Position numbers and translations under genes: made by a program. Of a DNA stretch of 64,000 nucleotides, positions 47,910-59,101 are shown piece by piece; the stretch's first letter is position 1; each line of letters opens with the position of its first letter. The stretch is from Xanthomonas cucurbitae (lineage in GTDB: Bacteria > Pseudomonadota > Gammaproteobacteria > Xanthomonadales > Xanthomonadaceae): contig NZ_MDED01000003.1 in the NCBI RefSeq assembly GCF_002939885.1, forward strand, positions 180,071-244,070, given 5' to 3'. Below the pieces are notes generated by a model. It did not search any database. It was not told where the DNA came from and worked only from the letters and a program-made list of their open reading frames with translations.

Positions 47910-50894
47910 ATGTCCCACACTCCGTCTTCCCTGCGCGACCTCGAACACCACGGCGCGTTCGTCGAACGCCATATCGGCCCCAACGACGCAGAAATCGCGC
48001 AGATGCTGGAGGTGGTCGGCCACGCCAGCCTGGATGCGCTGACCGATGCCATCGTACCGGGCAATATCAAATCGCCGGCCGCGCTCGCGTTGCCCGAGGC
48101 GATCACCGAGGAAGAAGCGCTGGCCAAGATCCGCACGATCGCCAGCAAGAATCAGGTACAGCGCACCTTTATCGGGCAGGGCTACTACGGCACCCATACC
48201 CCGAAGGTGATCCTGCGCAACATCCTGGAAAACCCGGCCTGGTACACCGCCTACACGCCGTACCAGGCGGAGATTTCGCAGGGCCGGATGGAAGCGCTGA
48301 TCAACTTCCAGACCCTGTGCGCGGACCTGACCGGCATGCAGATCGCCAATGCCTCGCTGCTGGACGAAGCCACCGCCGCAGCCGAAGCGATGACGCTGGC
48401 CAAGCGCTCGGCCAAGTCGAATTCAGACATCTTTTTCGTGCACGACGCCGTGCATCCGCAGACGCTGGAACTGCTGCGCACGCGCGCCGAGCCACTGGGC
48501 ATCGTGCTGCGCGTCGGCACCCCGGAAGAAGCGCTGCAGGCCGAATGCTTCGGCGTGCTGCTGCAGTATCCGGACAGCTTTGGTCACATCGGCGACCACG
48601 CCGCGCTGGCCGATGCGGTGCACGCGCAAGGTGGCCTGGTCGCGGTAGCCACCGACCTTCTGGCGCTCACCCTGATCGCCGCACCCGGCGAATGGGGCGC
48701 GGACATCGTGGTCGGCAATTCGCAGCGCTTTGGCGTGCCGTTCGGTTTCGGCGGCCCGCATGCGGCCTTCATGGCCTGCCGCGATGCCTACAAGCGCTCG
48801 ATGCCCGGCCGCCTGATCGGCGTGTCGATCGACGCTGCCGGCAACCCCGCGTACCGCTTGACCCTGCAGACACGCGAGCAACATATCCGCCGCGAAAAGG
48901 CCACCTCCAACATCTGCACCGCGCAGGTGCTGCTGGCGGTGATGGCCTCGATGTACGCGGTCTACCACGGCCCCGAGGGCCTGACCCGCATCGCGCGCCG
49001 CACCCACCGCCTGGCGGCGATCCTGGCCGCTGCCCTGCGCAGCGCCGGTGTCAGCGTGGGCGAGCGCTTCTTCGACACGCTGCACGTCAAGGCCATCGAT
49101 GCCGATGCCATTCACGCCCGTGCGCGTGCGGCCGGCATCAACCTGCGCGCCATCGACAGCGAAGCGGTCGGCATCAGCCTGGACGAAACCACCACGCGTG
49201 CCGACGTGGTCGCGCTGGCCGCGCTGTTCGGCGTACAGGTGGACGATGCACAAGGATGTGCGAGTGTCGCGGAAGGCAGGATGCCGGGAGCGACGGTGGA
49301 CGCACTCGATGCAGCCACCGCCGATGCACTGCCGCCAGGCCTGCTGCGCAGCAGCGCGTTCCTGACCCACCCGGTGTTCAACACCCACCACAGCGAACAC
49401 GAACTGCTGCGCTACATGCGCTCGCTGGCCGACAAGGACCTGGCAATGGATCGCACCATGATCCCGCTGGGCAGCTGCACCATGAAGCTCAATGCCACCG
49501 CCGAAATGATTCCGGTGACCTGGCCGGAATTCGGCGCGATCCACCCGCTGGCCCCGGCCGAGCAGTCGGCCGGTTACGCGCAGCTGATCGACGAACTGGA
49601 AGCGATGCTGGTCGAGTGCACCGGCTACGACGCGGTGAGCCTGCAGCCCAATTCCGGCGCGCAGGGCGAATACGCCGGCCTGCTGGCGATCCGCGCCTAT
49701 CACCGCGCGCGCGGTGACGCGCATCGCGACATCTGCCTGATCCCCGAATCCGCGCACGGCACCAACCCGGCCTCCGCGCAGATGTGTGGCATGACGGTGG
49801 TAGTCACCAAGTGCGATGCCAACGGCAACGTGGACGTGGATGACATCCGCGCCAAGGCCCAGAAGTATTCCGATCGCCTGGCCGCGCTGATGATTACCTA
49901 CCCGTCCACCCACGGCGTGTTCGAAGAAGACGTGGTGGCGATCTGCGAAGCGGTGCATGCGCACGGCGGCCAGGTCTATACCGACGGCGCCAACATGAAC
50001 GCCCTGGTCGGCATGGCCAAGCCCGGCAAGTGGGGCTCGGACGTGTCGCATCTGAACCTGCACAAGACCTTCTGCATCCCGCATGGCGGCGGCGGCCCGG
50101 GCGTGGGCCCGTGTGCGGTAAAGTCGCACCTGGCGCCGTACTTGCCTCGTGCCGGCATCCATGCCGGCGAAGGTCAAACTGCCGCCATCCATGGCGGCGG
50201 ATTCAACTCCGAAAGCGGGGCAAGAGACTTCCAGCGCATCGGCGGCATGGTCAGCGCCGCCAGCTACGGCTCCGCCTCCATCCTGCCGATCAGCTGGATG
50301 TACGTGACCATGATGGGCAGTAGCGGTTTGCGCAAGGCCACCCAGGTGGCATTGCTCAATGCCAACTACATCGCCAAGCGCCTGGCGCCGCACTACAAGA
50401 CGCTGTATACCGGCCGCAACGGCCTGGTCGCGCACGAATGCATCCTGGACATCCGCCCGCTGGAGAAGACCAGCGGCATCGGTGCCGAGGATATCGCCAA
50501 GCGGCTGATCGACTTCGGCTTCCACGCACCGACCTTGAGCTTCCCGGTCGCCGGCACGCTGATGGTGGAACCGACCGAAAGCGAATCGCAGCACGAGCTG
50601 GATCGTTTCATCGACGCGATGATCCAGATCCGCGAAGAGATCCGCGCCATCGAGGATGGCCGCCTGGACCGCGAGGACAACCCGCTCAAGCACGCACCGC
50701 ACACTGCAACCCAGGTGTCGGCGAGCGAGTGGACGCATGCCTACCCGCGCGAACTGGCCGCTTTCCCGCTGCCCAGCCTCAAACAGCAGAAATACTGGCC
50801 GCCGGTGGGCCGCGTGGACAATGTCTACGGCGACAAGAACGTGATGTGCGCCTGCATCCCGGTCGATGCGTATAAGGAAGACGCCGACGCCTGA
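47910..50894 (+). CDS. gcvP: Glycine dehydrogenase (decarboxylating), P-protein
   Basis: GcvP is the PLP-dependent decarboxylase of the glycine cleavage system, which feeds one-carbon units to folate. The 994-residue single-chain P-protein has both homologous halves. The PLP lysine is Lys719 in [18 protein letters not shown], and [12 protein letters not shown] and [11 protein letters not shown] are intact. It is slightly longer than I recall for other xanthomonad copies, mainly in [23 protein letters not shown]. gcvT and gcvH are not nearby, so the riboswitch controls gcvP alone here. A terminator follows. Start at 47910 (MSHTPSSL); an ATG nine bases upstream is possible. Confidence 0.97.
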   Translation: MSHTPSSLRDLEHHGAFVERHIGPNDAEIAQMLEVVGHASLDALTDAIVPGNIKSPAALALPEAITEEEALAKIRTIASKNQVQRTFIGQGYYGTHTPKVILRNILENPAWYTAYTPYQAEISQGRMEALINFQTLCADLTGMQIANASLLDEATAAAEAMTLAKRSAKSNSDIFFVHDAVHPQTLELLRTRAEPLGIVLRVGTPEEALQAECFGVLLQYPDSFGHIGDHAALADAVHAQGGLVAVATDLLALTLIAAPGEWGADIVVGNSQRFGVPFGFGGPHAAFMACRDAYKRSMPGRLIGVSIDAAGNPAYRLTLQTREQHIRREKATSNICTAQVLLAVMASMYAVYHGPEGLTRIARRTHRLAAILAAALRSAGVSVGERFFDTLHVKAIDADAIHARARAAGINLRAIDSEAVGISLDETTTRADVVALAALFGVQVDDAQGCASVAEGRMPGATVDALDAATADALPPGLLRSSAFLTHPVFNTHHSEHELLRYMRSLADKDLAMDRTMIPLGSCTMKLNATAEMIPVTWPEFGAIHPLAPAEQSAGYAQLIDELEAMLVECTGYDAVSLQPNSGAQGEYAGLLAIRAYHRARGDAHRDICLIPESAHGTNPASAQMCGMTVVVTKCDANGNVDVDDIRAKAQKYSDRLAALMITYPSTHGVFEEDVVAICEAVHAHGGQVYTDGANMNALVGMAKPGKWGSDVSHLNLHKTFCIPHGGGGPGVGPCAVKSHLAPYLPRAGIHAGEGQTAAIHGGGFNSESGARDFQRIGGMVSAASYGSASILPISWMYVTMMGSSGLRKATQVALLNANYIAKRLAPHYKTLYTGRNGLVAHECILDIRPLEKTSGIGAEDIAKRLIDFGFHAPTLSFPVAGTLMVEPTESESQHELDRFIDAMIQIREEIRAIEDGRLDREDNPLKHAPHTATQVSASEWTHAYPRELAAFPLPSLKQQKYWPPVGRVDNVYGDKNVMCACIPVDAYKEDADA

Positions 50895-50922
50895 GCGGCG
50901 TGCCCGTCGCGTTCGTCCAAGA

Positions 50923-50950
50923 CCCGGCCGGTAACGGCCGGGTTTTTTTT
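50923..50950 (+). terminator. Intrinsic terminator after gcvP
   Basis: CCCGGCCG-GTAA-CGGCCGGG followed by eight T, about 30 bases after the gcvP stop. A strong, textbook intrinsic terminator. Confidence 0.92.
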
Positions 50951-51220
50951 ATGGGCTATCGCAGTGGCAAGCAGACGCGGCACGCTTGGCTGCCTGCACA
51001 CGCATGCCGGGACATGACACACCACACGTCGCTGCCGTGCCTGTTCACGCTCGTGCCCGGTTTTGACTGTTGAACGTGTCACTCAGATCGGCACACGGCT
51101 GGCGGCCGCGTTTCCCACGCGCGTGAACATTCGTTCGCATGTAGACACATGTCATTAACGGCCACGCTCCCAGGCTCGATGCAATAGCTCGCCTCTCAAG
51201 CCCGCCAACCTGGAGTTCCC
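50951..51220. other. Spacer upstream of catalase gene
   Basis: About 270 bases with no supported gene. It should hold the katE promoter; I see no clear consensus and no OxyR-type site I would defend. Confidence 0.4.
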
Positions 51221-53323
51221 ATGGCCAAGTCCCCCAAGCCCGCACAGTCGTCCGCTACTGGCAGTTCTTCAAATGCGCACGATGTGCGCGGCATCGGCGA
51301 TGAATTGCATCAGAAGGCCGGCGGTACGCATCCGCAGTTGACCACCAACCAGGGCATTCCGGTTGGCGACAACCAGAACTCGTTGCGCGCCACCCCACGC
51401 GGGCCGACGCTGCTGGAAGACTTCATCCTGCGCGAGAAGATCACCCACTTCGATCACGAGCGCATTCCCGAGCGCATCGTGCATGCGCGCGGTAGCGCTG
51501 CGCACGGCTACTTCGAGCTGACCAAGTCGTTGAGCCAGTACACCACTGCGAAGATCTTTACCGAAGTCGGCGAGAAGACACCGCTGTTCACGCGTTTTTC
51601 CACCGTCGCAGGGGGCGCCGGCTCGGTGGATACGCCGCGCGATGTACGCGGATTTGCGGTGAAGTTCTACACCAAGGAAGGCAACTGGGATCTGGTGGGC
51701 AACAACATCCCCGTGTTCTTCATCCAGGACGCGATGAAGTTCCCCGACCTGATCCACGCGGTGAAGATGGAACCGGACCGCGGCTTCCCGCAGGCCGCCA
51801 GCGCGCACGACACGTTCTGGGATTTCATCTCGCTCACGCCAGAATCGATGCATATGGTGATGTGGGCCATGAGCGACCGCACCATCCCGCGCTCCTTGCG
51901 CATGATCGAAGGCTTCGGCATCCACAGCTTCCGCTTCCTCAATGACAAGGGCCAGAGCACCTTCGTCAAGTTCCACTGGCGCCCCAAGCTCGGCCTGCAA
52001 TCGACCATCTGGGACGAGGCGGTGAAGATCGCCGGTGCCGACCCGGACTTCCAGCGCCGCGACTTGTTCGAAGCCATCCAGAACGGCGACTTCCCGGAAT
52101 GGGAACTGGGCGTGCAGCTCTTTACCGAGGCGCAGGCCGAGGCCTTCCCCTTCGACCATCTGGATTCGACCAAGGTCATTCCGGAAGAACTGGTGCCGTT
52201 GCAGATCGTCGGACGCATGGTGCTGGACCGTTGGCCGGACAATTTTTTTGCCGAGACCGAGCAGGTGGCGTACTGCCCGGCCAACATTGTGCCGGGTATC
52301 GACTTCAGCAACGATCCGCTGCTGCAAGGCAGGCTGTTCTCCTATCTGGACACCCAGCTGAGCCGGCTGGGCGGGCCAAATTTCCACCAGATTCCGATCA
52401 ACGCACCCAAGTGCCCCTTCGCCAACAATCAGCGCGATGGACACATGCAGATGGGCGTGCCCAAGGGCCGCGTGGCCTATGAACCGAGTTCGTTACAGAC
52501 CGATGCGCCACGCGAGGCGCTGCGTGGATTCCCCAGCCATGCCACGCCGGCCGAGGATGGTGCGAAGGGTCGCGTGCGTGCAGAGAGCTTTGCCGATCAC
52601 TACAGCCAGGCACGGCTGTTCTTCCGTAGTCAAAGTGCGCCGGAACAGGCGCATATCGCTTCGGCGCTGGTATTCGAACTATCCAAGGTGGAGACCGCAC
52701 ACGTCCGCGAGGCCATCGTCGGCCACTTGCGCCATATCGACGAAAGCCTGGCCAAGCGTGTCGCCGACGGCATGGGCATGACGAGCTTGCCGCCGGCCCC
52801 GCCTGCCGCTGTCGCACCCACCGACATGCCGTTGTCGCGGGCCCTGCAACTGATCGGCAAGATGAAGGACACCTTGCAGGGCCGCACGGTGGGCATCCTG
52901 ATCCACGACGGCTCCGATGCTGCGGCGATCAAGGCCGTGCGCAAGGCGGCCGAAGCCGCAGGCGCCACGGTCAAGATCGTGGCGCCCAAGCTTGGCGGCG
53001 CCAGGCTCAGCGATGGCAAACAGCTCGCAGCCGACGGGCAGCTGGCCGGTACGCCATCGGTCGTGTTCGATGCGGTGGCGGTGCTGTTGTCTTCGGAGGC
53101 GGCCAAGCTGCTCACGCGCGAATCGGCCGCGCTGGATTTCGTCAGCAACGCCTGGGCGCACCTGAAGGCGATTGCCTTCGACGATGGTGCGCAACTGCTG
53201 CTCAAGGCCGGTAACGTCGGCAAGGACGCAGGCATCGTCCCGGCCGCCGACACCAAGGCCTTCATCGCTGCGGCCAAGACGCGCCAGTGGGCGCGCGAGA
53301 CCAAGGTGCGCATGTTGGCGTGA
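51221..53323 (+). CDS. katE: Large-subunit (HPII-type) catalase
   Basis: A 700-residue monofunctional haem catalase of the large clade. The catalytic His88 lies in [15 protein letters not shown], the distal Asn region in [20 protein letters not shown], and the proximal haem Tyr is about residue 375 in [18 protein letters not shown]. Residues from about 545 to 700 form the flavodoxin/DJ-1-like C-terminal domain typical of HPII ([29 protein letters not shown]). It removes hydrogen peroxide and in E. coli is stationary-phase-induced. The start has a GGAG-like site. It stands alone between gcvP and a PAS-AraC gene. Confidence 0.95.
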   Translation: MAKSPKPAQSSATGSSSNAHDVRGIGDELHQKAGGTHPQLTTNQGIPVGDNQNSLRATPRGPTLLEDFILREKITHFDHERIPERIVHARGSAAHGYFELTKSLSQYTTAKIFTEVGEKTPLFTRFSTVAGGAGSVDTPRDVRGFAVKFYTKEGNWDLVGNNIPVFFIQDAMKFPDLIHAVKMEPDRGFPQAASAHDTFWDFISLTPESMHMVMWAMSDRTIPRSLRMIEGFGIHSFRFLNDKGQSTFVKFHWRPKLGLQSTIWDEAVKIAGADPDFQRRDLFEAIQNGDFPEWELGVQLFTEAQAEAFPFDHLDSTKVIPEELVPLQIVGRMVLDRWPDNFFAETEQVAYCPANIVPGIDFSNDPLLQGRLFSYLDTQLSRLGGPNFHQIPINAPKCPFANNQRDGHMQMGVPKGRVAYEPSSLQTDAPREALRGFPSHATPAEDGAKGRVRAESFADHYSQARLFFRSQSAPEQAHIASALVFELSKVETAHVREAIVGHLRHIDESLAKRVADGMGMTSLPPAPPAAVAPTDMPLSRALQLIGKMKDTLQGRTVGILIHDGSDAAAIKAVRKAAEAAGATVKIVAPKLGGARLSDGKQLAADGQLAGTPSVVFDAVAVLLSSEAAKLLTRESAALDFVSNAWAHLKAIAFDDGAQLLLKAGNVGKDAGIVPAADTKAFIAAAKTRQWARETKVRMLA

Positions 53324-53350
53324 CCGCACCTGCTTCGGCTGTACAGGCTC

Positions 53351-53381
53351 GGGTGTGAACGACTCTACGTCGTTCGCGCCC
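53351..53381 (+). terminator. Hairpin after katE
   Basis: GGGTGTGAACGAC-TCTAC-GTCGTTCGCGCCC forms a 13-pair stem with two G-T-type mismatches, 28 bases after the katE stop. No T-run follows, so its termination strength is doubtful. Confidence 0.45.
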
Positions 53382-53515
53382 AAATCGTTGGTATCTGATC
53401 GCGCCTCAGAGTCGCGATGGTTTGAAGTCTCGATTGCTCTGGGCGCGTTGCCCCGGGACCCTAGACACCGCGGAAGAGTCAATTGCAAAGCGGCTGGCCG
53501 GCAGGTTGGCTGCAT

Positions 53516-53623
53516 GGCCCTTGCCCGCCCACCGTCGCGGGACACGCCGTGAATCCATCCATGGAGACTCCTATGCGGCATCCCTGCCGCATAAGGTCCC
53601 GCAACGGTGGGCAGGCAAGGGCC
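53516..53623. repeat. Nested inverted-repeat element
   Basis: Outer arms 53516-53543 and 53596-53623 (28 bases; GGCCCTTGCCCGCCCACCGT... and its complement) match with about two mismatches. Inside them lies a perfect stem ATGCGGCA-TCCC-TGCCGCAT at 53573-53592. This could form a cruciform or a strong RNA structure. It sits in the 420-base gap between katE and the araC-type gene, where no gene is supported. It looks like a small non-autonomous palindromic element. Confidence 0.65.
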
Positions 53624-53745
53624 AGTCGAAATGGTCGGTGTGCATGGTCAACGCAAGCGCATGGCGCGTGCCGTTTGCTCGGCAAGCGATAAGGGCGCCG
53701 CGTGCCGACTGACTCACCTGCTGCACCTTCGCCCTGTCGGACGCG

Positions 53746-54471
53746 CTACGAAGGTTCGGCAGGAAACTGCGCAGCATTTGCCAACGCGCGATACTCGCGC
53801 GGCGTCATGCCCACTGCCAGCTTGAATTGCCGCGCAAACGCGCTCTGATCGCTGAAACCGCAGGCGTGGCCGATTTCGGTCAGGCTCTTGTGGCCGTGCA
53901 GCAGATGCATGGCCATCTGCAGGCGCAGCTTGGCCAGTACCTGCTGTGGCGTGAGTTGGAAGACCTTGCGGAACGAGCGCTGCAGCTTGGACATCGAGAA
54001 CCCGGTGATATCCACCAGTGCCTGCATGCGCACGTTCTGCGCATAGTTGGCGTTGAGATAGGCCAGCGCCAGGCGCAGCTTTTCATACTGCGATTCGTGG
54101 CCATCCTGCGGGCCCAGATCGCGCGAGATGCCGATGATGCCCTGCACCTTGCCCTCCACCAGCAGCGGACGCTTGCAGGTCAGGCACCAGCCTGGCTCGC
54201 GATTGGCGAACAGATGCAGTTCCAGCAGGTTGTCGATCACCTCGCCGGCCAGCACCTGCTCGTCCTGATTGGCATAGTTGGCGCCAAGCCCGCTGGGGTA
54301 GACCTCGGCCACGCGCTTGCCGATCAAGTCCTTGCGTGATTTCAGACCCAGCCGCCGCAGCATGGTCTGGTTGACGTGGGTGTAGCGGCCCTCGCGATCC
54401 TTGACGAAAAACAATACGTCCGGCACTGCATCGAACAACGCTTCCAGATCGGCAGGATCGATGCTCTTCAT
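53746..54471 (-). CDS. PAS-domain AraC-family regulator
   Basis: A 241-residue regulator. An N-terminal PAS domain (about 5-120; FDAVPDVLFFVKDREGRYTHVNQTML, and a C-terminal RDLGP end) precedes an AraC/XylS DNA-binding domain (about 135-235) with the two HTH motifs: QALVDITGFSMSKLQRSFRKVF and LTEIGHACGFSDQSAFARQFKLAVGMTPREYR. PAS could bind a small ligand or haem. Start at 54471 (MKSIDPADLEALF). No target is adjacent except the small exported-protein gene on the same strand at 54595 and the divergent region. Confidence 0.9.
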   Translation of the reverse strand: MKSIDPADLEALFDAVPDVLFFVKDREGRYTHVNQTMLRRLGLKSRKDLIGKRVAEVYPSGLGANYANQDEQVLAGEVIDNLLELHLFANREPGWCLTCKRPLLVEGKVQGIIGISRDLGPQDGHESQYEKLRLALAYLNANYAQNVRMQALVDITGFSMSKLQRSFRKVFQLTPQQVLAKLRLQMAMHLLHGHKSLTEIGHACGFSDQSAFARQFKLAVGMTPREYRALANAAQFPAEPS

Positions 54472-54594
54472 GCAGGACGTGGGACTCGTGACCAGGAAAG
54501 ACGCGGCGACAAGGCGGCGGCGCAAGCATGCTTGCGAACACCCTCCACGCGCGGCCTCATGATACGCCGCGCAGGCCGCGCGGCCTGCCCACGC

Positions 54595-55077
54595 TCAGCG
54601 CGGCTGTTCGGCCACGGTGGCCGTGGCTGCAGCGGGGCCGGCCTTGGCGTTGTCGAGCGAGGCGCTGGTCGCGCCCATGCGATCGGCCGGCGTGCGCCGC
54701 CCCGCCCAGCCCTGCACCACGGCCGCTCCGGCACGCGAGCCGACCTGCACGCGCAGGCGCGCGCCCTCGGCGGGGGCGACGAATTCAACATCGCAATCAC
54801 CCACTGCCATGCAGCTATCGGCCGCCAGCGGATCTACTGGCTGCCAGCCGCGCTCGGCGACCGCTTGCGAAAAGGCGCGGTAGCTCATCCCCGGCTTGAG
54901 CGTGGCCGGCAATGGCACCAGCAACTCGCCGCTGCCGGTCGCGGCCGCCACGGCAGCGGTCTCGGCCGCTGCACGCACAGGCGCCGCACCACTGCCCGCA
55001 TGCGGCGGCGCGGCGCTCCAGGCAGGACTGACGATCAGGGCAGAGCCGAGAATGGCGAGACGGACGAAGCTACGCAT
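54595..55077 (-). CDS. Hypothetical exported protein
   Basis: A 160-residue protein with a signal peptide (MRSFVRLAILGSALIVSPAWSA, cleavage about 22). The mature part begins with an Ala/Gly-rich stretch, then a small domain (LVPLPATLKPGMSYRAFSQAVAERGWQPVD...CMAVGDCDVEFVAPAEGARLRVQVGSRAG) with two Cys that could form a disulfide, and an Ala-rich tail. I do not recognise the family. It is upstream of the AraC-type gene on the same strand by about 120 bases. Confidence 0.65.
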   Translation of the reverse strand: MRSFVRLAILGSALIVSPAWSAAPPHAGSGAAPVRAAAETAAVAAATGSGELLVPLPATLKPGMSYRAFSQAVAERGWQPVDPLAADSCMAVGDCDVEFVAPAEGARLRVQVGSRAGAAVVQGWAGRRTPADRMGATSASLDNAKAGPAAATATVAEQPR

Positions 55078-55403
55078 GCGAAAGATCCTTGCGATCCTGG
55101 CAGGGATTTGAGAAGTTAAGGAAACGCTATGTTGCCACGCCGGCAAGATGCCAGGGGGAATGCCGGCCCCGTACGATCAGCCGGCGTTGCCTTGCAGGCA
55201 ACCGGCTGGCACCTGCCGGGTACCGGCACCTGCTGCGATGACGACCACCAAACGCGGCCCGGCGCTGCTGCAAACCCGATACGCAAAGGCCTGACCAGGC
55301 AGACGGAAGCGGCGGCGATCAATATGGTTGCGCCACGCGCGGCCATGGCAGGCATTGTCCCGCTCGCCTCTGCCAGGCCGGCCGCAGCGCCGTGTAGAAC
55401 TCC

Positions 55404-55432
55404 CTGCACGCCACCAGGCGGCGTGCAGGGAC
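55404..55432 (-). terminator. Hairpin after S9 peptidase gene
   Basis: CCCTGCACGCC and GGCGTGCAGGG form an 11-bp stem with a 7-base loop, immediately downstream of the minus-strand peptidase stop. The rest of the gap 55078-55403 has no supported gene. Confidence 0.6.
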
Positions 55433-55439
55433 GGCTTGG

Positions 55440-57575
55440 TCACTGGCCGATATGCTGCTTCAGCCAGCCATTGACGGTGTCGTGCCACAGAATGCTGTTG
55501 TCCGGCTTGAGCACCCAGTGGTTTTCGTCCGGGAAGTACAGGAACTTGGACTCGATGCCCTTGCGCTGCAGGGCAGTGAACGCGGCCAGCCCCTGTTCGA
55601 CGGGAATGCGGAAATCCTGCTGGCCGTGGATCACCAGCATCGGCACCTTCCACTTGTCCACATGCAGCACCGGGTTGAACTTCTCGTAGCCGGCCGGGTT
55701 TTGCCACGGCGTGCCGCCGTTCTCCCATTCGCTGAACCACAATTCCTCGGTGGCGTAGCCCATGGTGCGGTTGTCGAACACGCCGTCGTGGTCGACCAGG
55801 CACTTCCACGGCGAGCTTCCATCGCGCTCGAACCAGTTGCCCGCCATCCAATAGACCATGTAGCCGCCGTAGCTGGCGCCCAGTGCGCAGGCCTTGTCGC
55901 CGTTGAGGAAGCCGTATTGCTTCTGCGCAGCGGCCCAGCCCTTCTGCAGGTCTTCCAGCGGGCGGTCGCCCCAATGCTGGCTGATCGCATCGGTGAACGC
56001 CTGGCCGTAGCCGGTGGAGCCGTGGAAGTCGATCATCACCACCGCATAGCCCTGGCCGGCGTAGGTCTGCGGATTCCAGCGGTTGCTCCAGCCGTTGCCG
56101 AAGCTGCCCTGCGGGCCGCCGTGGATCAGGAATGCCACCGGGTAAGTCTTGCCTTCCTGGTAGTTGTACGGCTTGACCACGTAGCCGTAGACGGTGTCGT
56201 TGTTCCAGCCCTTGAACTGGAACTGCTCGTAGTCGCCGAACTGCACGTCCGGTAGCTGCTCGCCTGCAGTCTGGGTGATGGCACGCAGATTCTGGCCCTG
56301 TACGTCGCTGACGAAGATCTGGTCACCGCTCTTAAGCGAGCTACGCGTGAACGCCAAGGTGTTTGCGGCCAACGACGGCGCATGCACGCTGCCCTCGCCC
56401 ACCAACTTGGTCGGCGTACCGGTGGCGATGTCGATCTTGAACAACGGATGCTCGCCGAGCTCGTCGGCGCTGGTGTACAGGCTGAAACCGTCGTCGCTCA
56501 ACACGATCTCGCCGGCCGAGCGGTCCCACTTCGGCGCAATCTCGCGGGTCTTGCCGCTGGCCACGTCCATCGCCATCAAGCCGAAGCGGTCGGCCTCGAA
56601 GCCGGGGCGCTGCATGGCGCGGTAGTACAGCGTCTTGCCATCGGCGCTGAACACCGGGCCGGCGTCCCAGGCCGGGTTGGCCGCGGTCAGGTTGACCGGT
56701 GCGGACTTGCCGCTGGCATCCAGGCGATACAGGTCGAAGTTGGTCTGCCACGATTCGTCGTTGCCGGAGGGCCTGCCGGCGGCCTTGGCGTTCTTGCCCG
56801 CTTCCGGGCCATGCGGCTGCGGGATGCGCACGCTGGCCACCACGCTGCTGCCATCGGGCGACCAGGTGTAGTCATCGTTGCCACCAAACGGCTTGGACGG
56901 CGCATCGCCAGCCAGGGTGGCGCTGATCGCCGACGCGCCGACGACCGGCTTGGCGCCTGCGGCCGGCAACTCGGCCACGAACAAGGTATTGCGACTGCCA
57001 TCGTTCCAGGTGTCCCAATGGCGGACGAACAACTGGTCGTACACCACGCCGCTGGCCTTGCTGTTCTTGCGCTCACCCAGCTTCTTCTTGGTGCAGCCCA
57101 GATCCGAACCGCAGTCCTGGAACACGCCGGCACTGAAGACGATGCGCTTGCCAGTGGGCGAGAGCTTGAAGCTGTCCACGTCCACCGCAAAGGCGGTGAG
57201 CTGTTGCGGCGTGCCGCCGGCCAGCGGTTGCGCGTACAGCTGCTGGCTACCGGACTTGCTGCCGAGGAAGTACACCGTCTTGCCATCCGGCGACAACGCC
57301 GGGCTGTTGACGTTCCAGCCTTCCGGGGTGAGCCGCTTGGGCGGCAACGCGTCGCGCGTGCGCAGGTTGCGCACCCACAGGCTGGTGGCCGGCTTGCCGT
57401 TGGCGGTCTTGGCCTGGCGCTTGGCGAAGACCAGCACGCTGCCATCGGGGCTGAGCGTGGGCGCGGACACCCGGTCCAGCGCCACCATGTCGCGCACATC
57501 GAAACCGCGCGCGGCGGACAACGTTGGCAAGGCGGCCAACAGGCACAGGGGCAACACGGCGTAACGAAGCTTCAT
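55440..57575 (-). CDS. Exported S9-family peptidase (DPP/AAP-like)
   Basis: A 711-residue serine peptidase. Signal peptide at 1-22 (MKLRYAVLPLCLLAALPTLSAA), then a seven- or eight-bladed beta-propeller with repeated LSPDG motifs, then the alpha/beta-hydrolase domain from about 450. The catalytic Ser is in GASYGGYM, Asp in HGQQDFRIP and His in DENHWVLKP. Such enzymes cleave dipeptides or oligopeptides from N-termini in the periplasm. A single Cys pair (QDCGSDLGC) may be a disulfide. Start at 57575 by the signal peptide; the frame extends further upstream without meaning. Confidence 0.9.
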   Translation of the reverse strand: MKLRYAVLPLCLLAALPTLSAARGFDVRDMVALDRVSAPTLSPDGSVLVFAKRQAKTANGKPATSLWVRNLRTRDALPPKRLTPEGWNVNSPALSPDGKTVYFLGSKSGSQQLYAQPLAGGTPQQLTAFAVDVDSFKLSPTGKRIVFSAGVFQDCGSDLGCTKKKLGERKNSKASGVVYDQLFVRHWDTWNDGSRNTLFVAELPAAGAKPVVGASAISATLAGDAPSKPFGGNDDYTWSPDGSSVVASVRIPQPHGPEAGKNAKAAGRPSGNDESWQTNFDLYRLDASGKSAPVNLTAANPAWDAGPVFSADGKTLYYRAMQRPGFEADRFGLMAMDVASGKTREIAPKWDRSAGEIVLSDDGFSLYTSADELGEHPLFKIDIATGTPTKLVGEGSVHAPSLAANTLAFTRSSLKSGDQIFVSDVQGQNLRAITQTAGEQLPDVQFGDYEQFQFKGWNNDTVYGYVVKPYNYQEGKTYPVAFLIHGGPQGSFGNGWSNRWNPQTYAGQGYAVVMIDFHGSTGYGQAFTDAISQHWGDRPLEDLQKGWAAAQKQYGFLNGDKACALGASYGGYMVYWMAGNWFERDGSSPWKCLVDHDGVFDNRTMGYATEELWFSEWENGGTPWQNPAGYEKFNPVLHVDKWKVPMLVIHGQQDFRIPVEQGLAAFTALQRKGIESKFLYFPDENHWVLKPDNSILWHDTVNGWLKQHIGQ

Positions 57576-57702
57576 CGAGATTCCCGTAAGGGCAAAACGT
57601 CGATGGTAGGCGTTGCTGCGGCGCACGCGCAAAGGAAGGAGGTCATGCCCCTGCCATCTGCACCACCCCTGCCGTCGCCAACGGCAGGGGCGGCCAGCGG
57701 GT

Positions 57703-58548
57703 TCAGAAGCGGTGCGACAGGCCCAAGTACAGCTGCCTGGCCGGGGTACGGTCGTTGAGACCGAAGTTGGCACCCACGTCCAGCTGCAGCAGCGGATTGA
57801 GCAGGTAGGTGGCGGCGACGTCGGCCGATGCCTGCTCAACGGTCTGTGCCGGGTCGCGATTGATCGAGGACCACAGCTCCACCGCCACCGACAGGCGCGG
57901 CGTCAGCGGTCGCGCCAGGTTGACCAGGTTGACGATCGCCAGGTGCTTGCCGCTGCCGTCGCTATCGGCCAGCCAGTCCAGCTCCGGGCCGAAGGTCAAC
58001 GAGAAACTGCTCGGCAGCACGAAGTTGATGGGCAACGCCAGGCCACCTTCCCAGGTGTCGTTGCCCAGGCCCGTGCGTGCGGTGGGGGCCTTGACGAACG
58101 GCAGCAGCGCCACGCTGGCGGTATCGCTTTCGTACACGCGCGCCTTCATGCGCAGGTAGACGTCGCCACCGCCGCTGAGGCTGCTGCGCTCGCCGGTCGC
58201 ACGGTCGGTGGTCTTGACCTGCACCTGCGGGGCCCAGTTGAGTTGCAGGTCGATGCGGTCGCTGACGCCATACTTGAGCGTGGGATTGGTGAAGTACGAC
58301 GTTTCCGTGCGCGTGCCGGCCTGGGTGTCGCGGGTGTAGTTGCCGATGTCGGTTTCCAGTTGCCAGGCGCCGGTCGGCACGGTGCAGGTGGCGTTGGCCT
58401 TGGTCGGGCGGTCGGTACACAGCGGCGCCTCGGTGGCGTCCTGCGCCTGGGCCTGAAGCGCAACGCCGGCGAGAACGCCGGCGATGACGACGGCAAGCAG
58501 CGGCAGGCGACGCGTGGCAGCGGAATGGGGCGAGCTAAGGGTGTGCAT
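57703..58548 (-). CDS. Outer-membrane-type 'transporter' barrel protein
   Basis: A 281-residue protein. Signal peptide at about 1-36 (RRLPLLAVVIAGVLAGVALQAQAQ), then alternating beta-strand pattern with an aromatic C-terminus (LYLGLSHRF) typical of outer-membrane barrels. SDRIDLQLNWAPQVQ and GGGDVYLRMKARVYE resemble the Phenol_MetA_deg/transporter family. Substrate unknown. It is upstream of the S9 peptidase gene on the same strand by about 130 bases, which could link peptide degradation and outer-membrane traffic, but this is inference. Confidence 0.75.
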   Translation of the reverse strand: MHTLSSPHSAATRRLPLLAVVIAGVLAGVALQAQAQDATEAPLCTDRPTKANATCTVPTGAWQLETDIGNYTRDTQAGTRTETSYFTNPTLKYGVSDRIDLQLNWAPQVQVKTTDRATGERSSLSGGGDVYLRMKARVYESDTASVALLPFVKAPTARTGLGNDTWEGGLALPINFVLPSSFSLTFGPELDWLADSDGSGKHLAIVNLVNLARPLTPRLSVAVELWSSINRDPAQTVEQASADVAATYLLNPLLQLDVGANFGLNDRTPARQLYLGLSHRF

Positions 58549-59101
58549 TGCAATGATCCAGGGTGAACCGCTGACACGATCGGATAATCGGCAGCGTGAA
58601 TGAAGTGAAGAAGCAGGGTGCAGAACGGCAACGTGGCCGGACAGGCGTCCCGGCGGCCGGACAGTCGCGCGCAGGGGGCAGCTGCCCGGCCTGCTGCGCT
58701 GGCGGTGCACGCCCTCGGCCACGCGATGCGCTACTGCATCGGGCAAGGCAGACGGCTGGCGCTCGCTGTTCCAGCGTTATCGAAGCGACGGCCTTGCGTC
58801 GCGGTGCGTCATCGAGTCGATCCAGGCATGTTGCAGTCCAGGCGCACCATCCGTGCGGGAGACGGCACGATAAGGATCTGTGGCATAAAGGCGCTATGCC
58901 TCTGGCCTGGGCGTTGCGTAAAGCCGACGCAAAGTGCGCGCCAGCAACGGCGCGCCAAATGGTGGCCGCCCGTCTCTGCGCGCGGCGGGCAGGCTGTCCT
59001 CGATCCGGGCGCGCTGACTCTTCAAGCCGCGCACGCCCCGCGCGACTGCACGAGGCGTCCCGCAAGGATGGCGCCTGCATCACGTGCGCCATCGCCTTGC
59101 G
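58549..59101. other. Gene-free spacer between barrel gene and OPT gene
   Basis: About 550 bases. Several open frames cross it on both strands, but they lack ribosome sites, hydrophobic or family features and have an amino acid composition expected from high-G+C noise. It should contain the promoter of the 57703-58548 gene and the end of the OPT transcript. Confidence 0.5.

Noticed and set aside
48423..50738. 771-codon minus-strand frame opposite gcvP
   Set aside because: Antisense shadow of a strongly conserved gene; length is explained by high third-position G+C.
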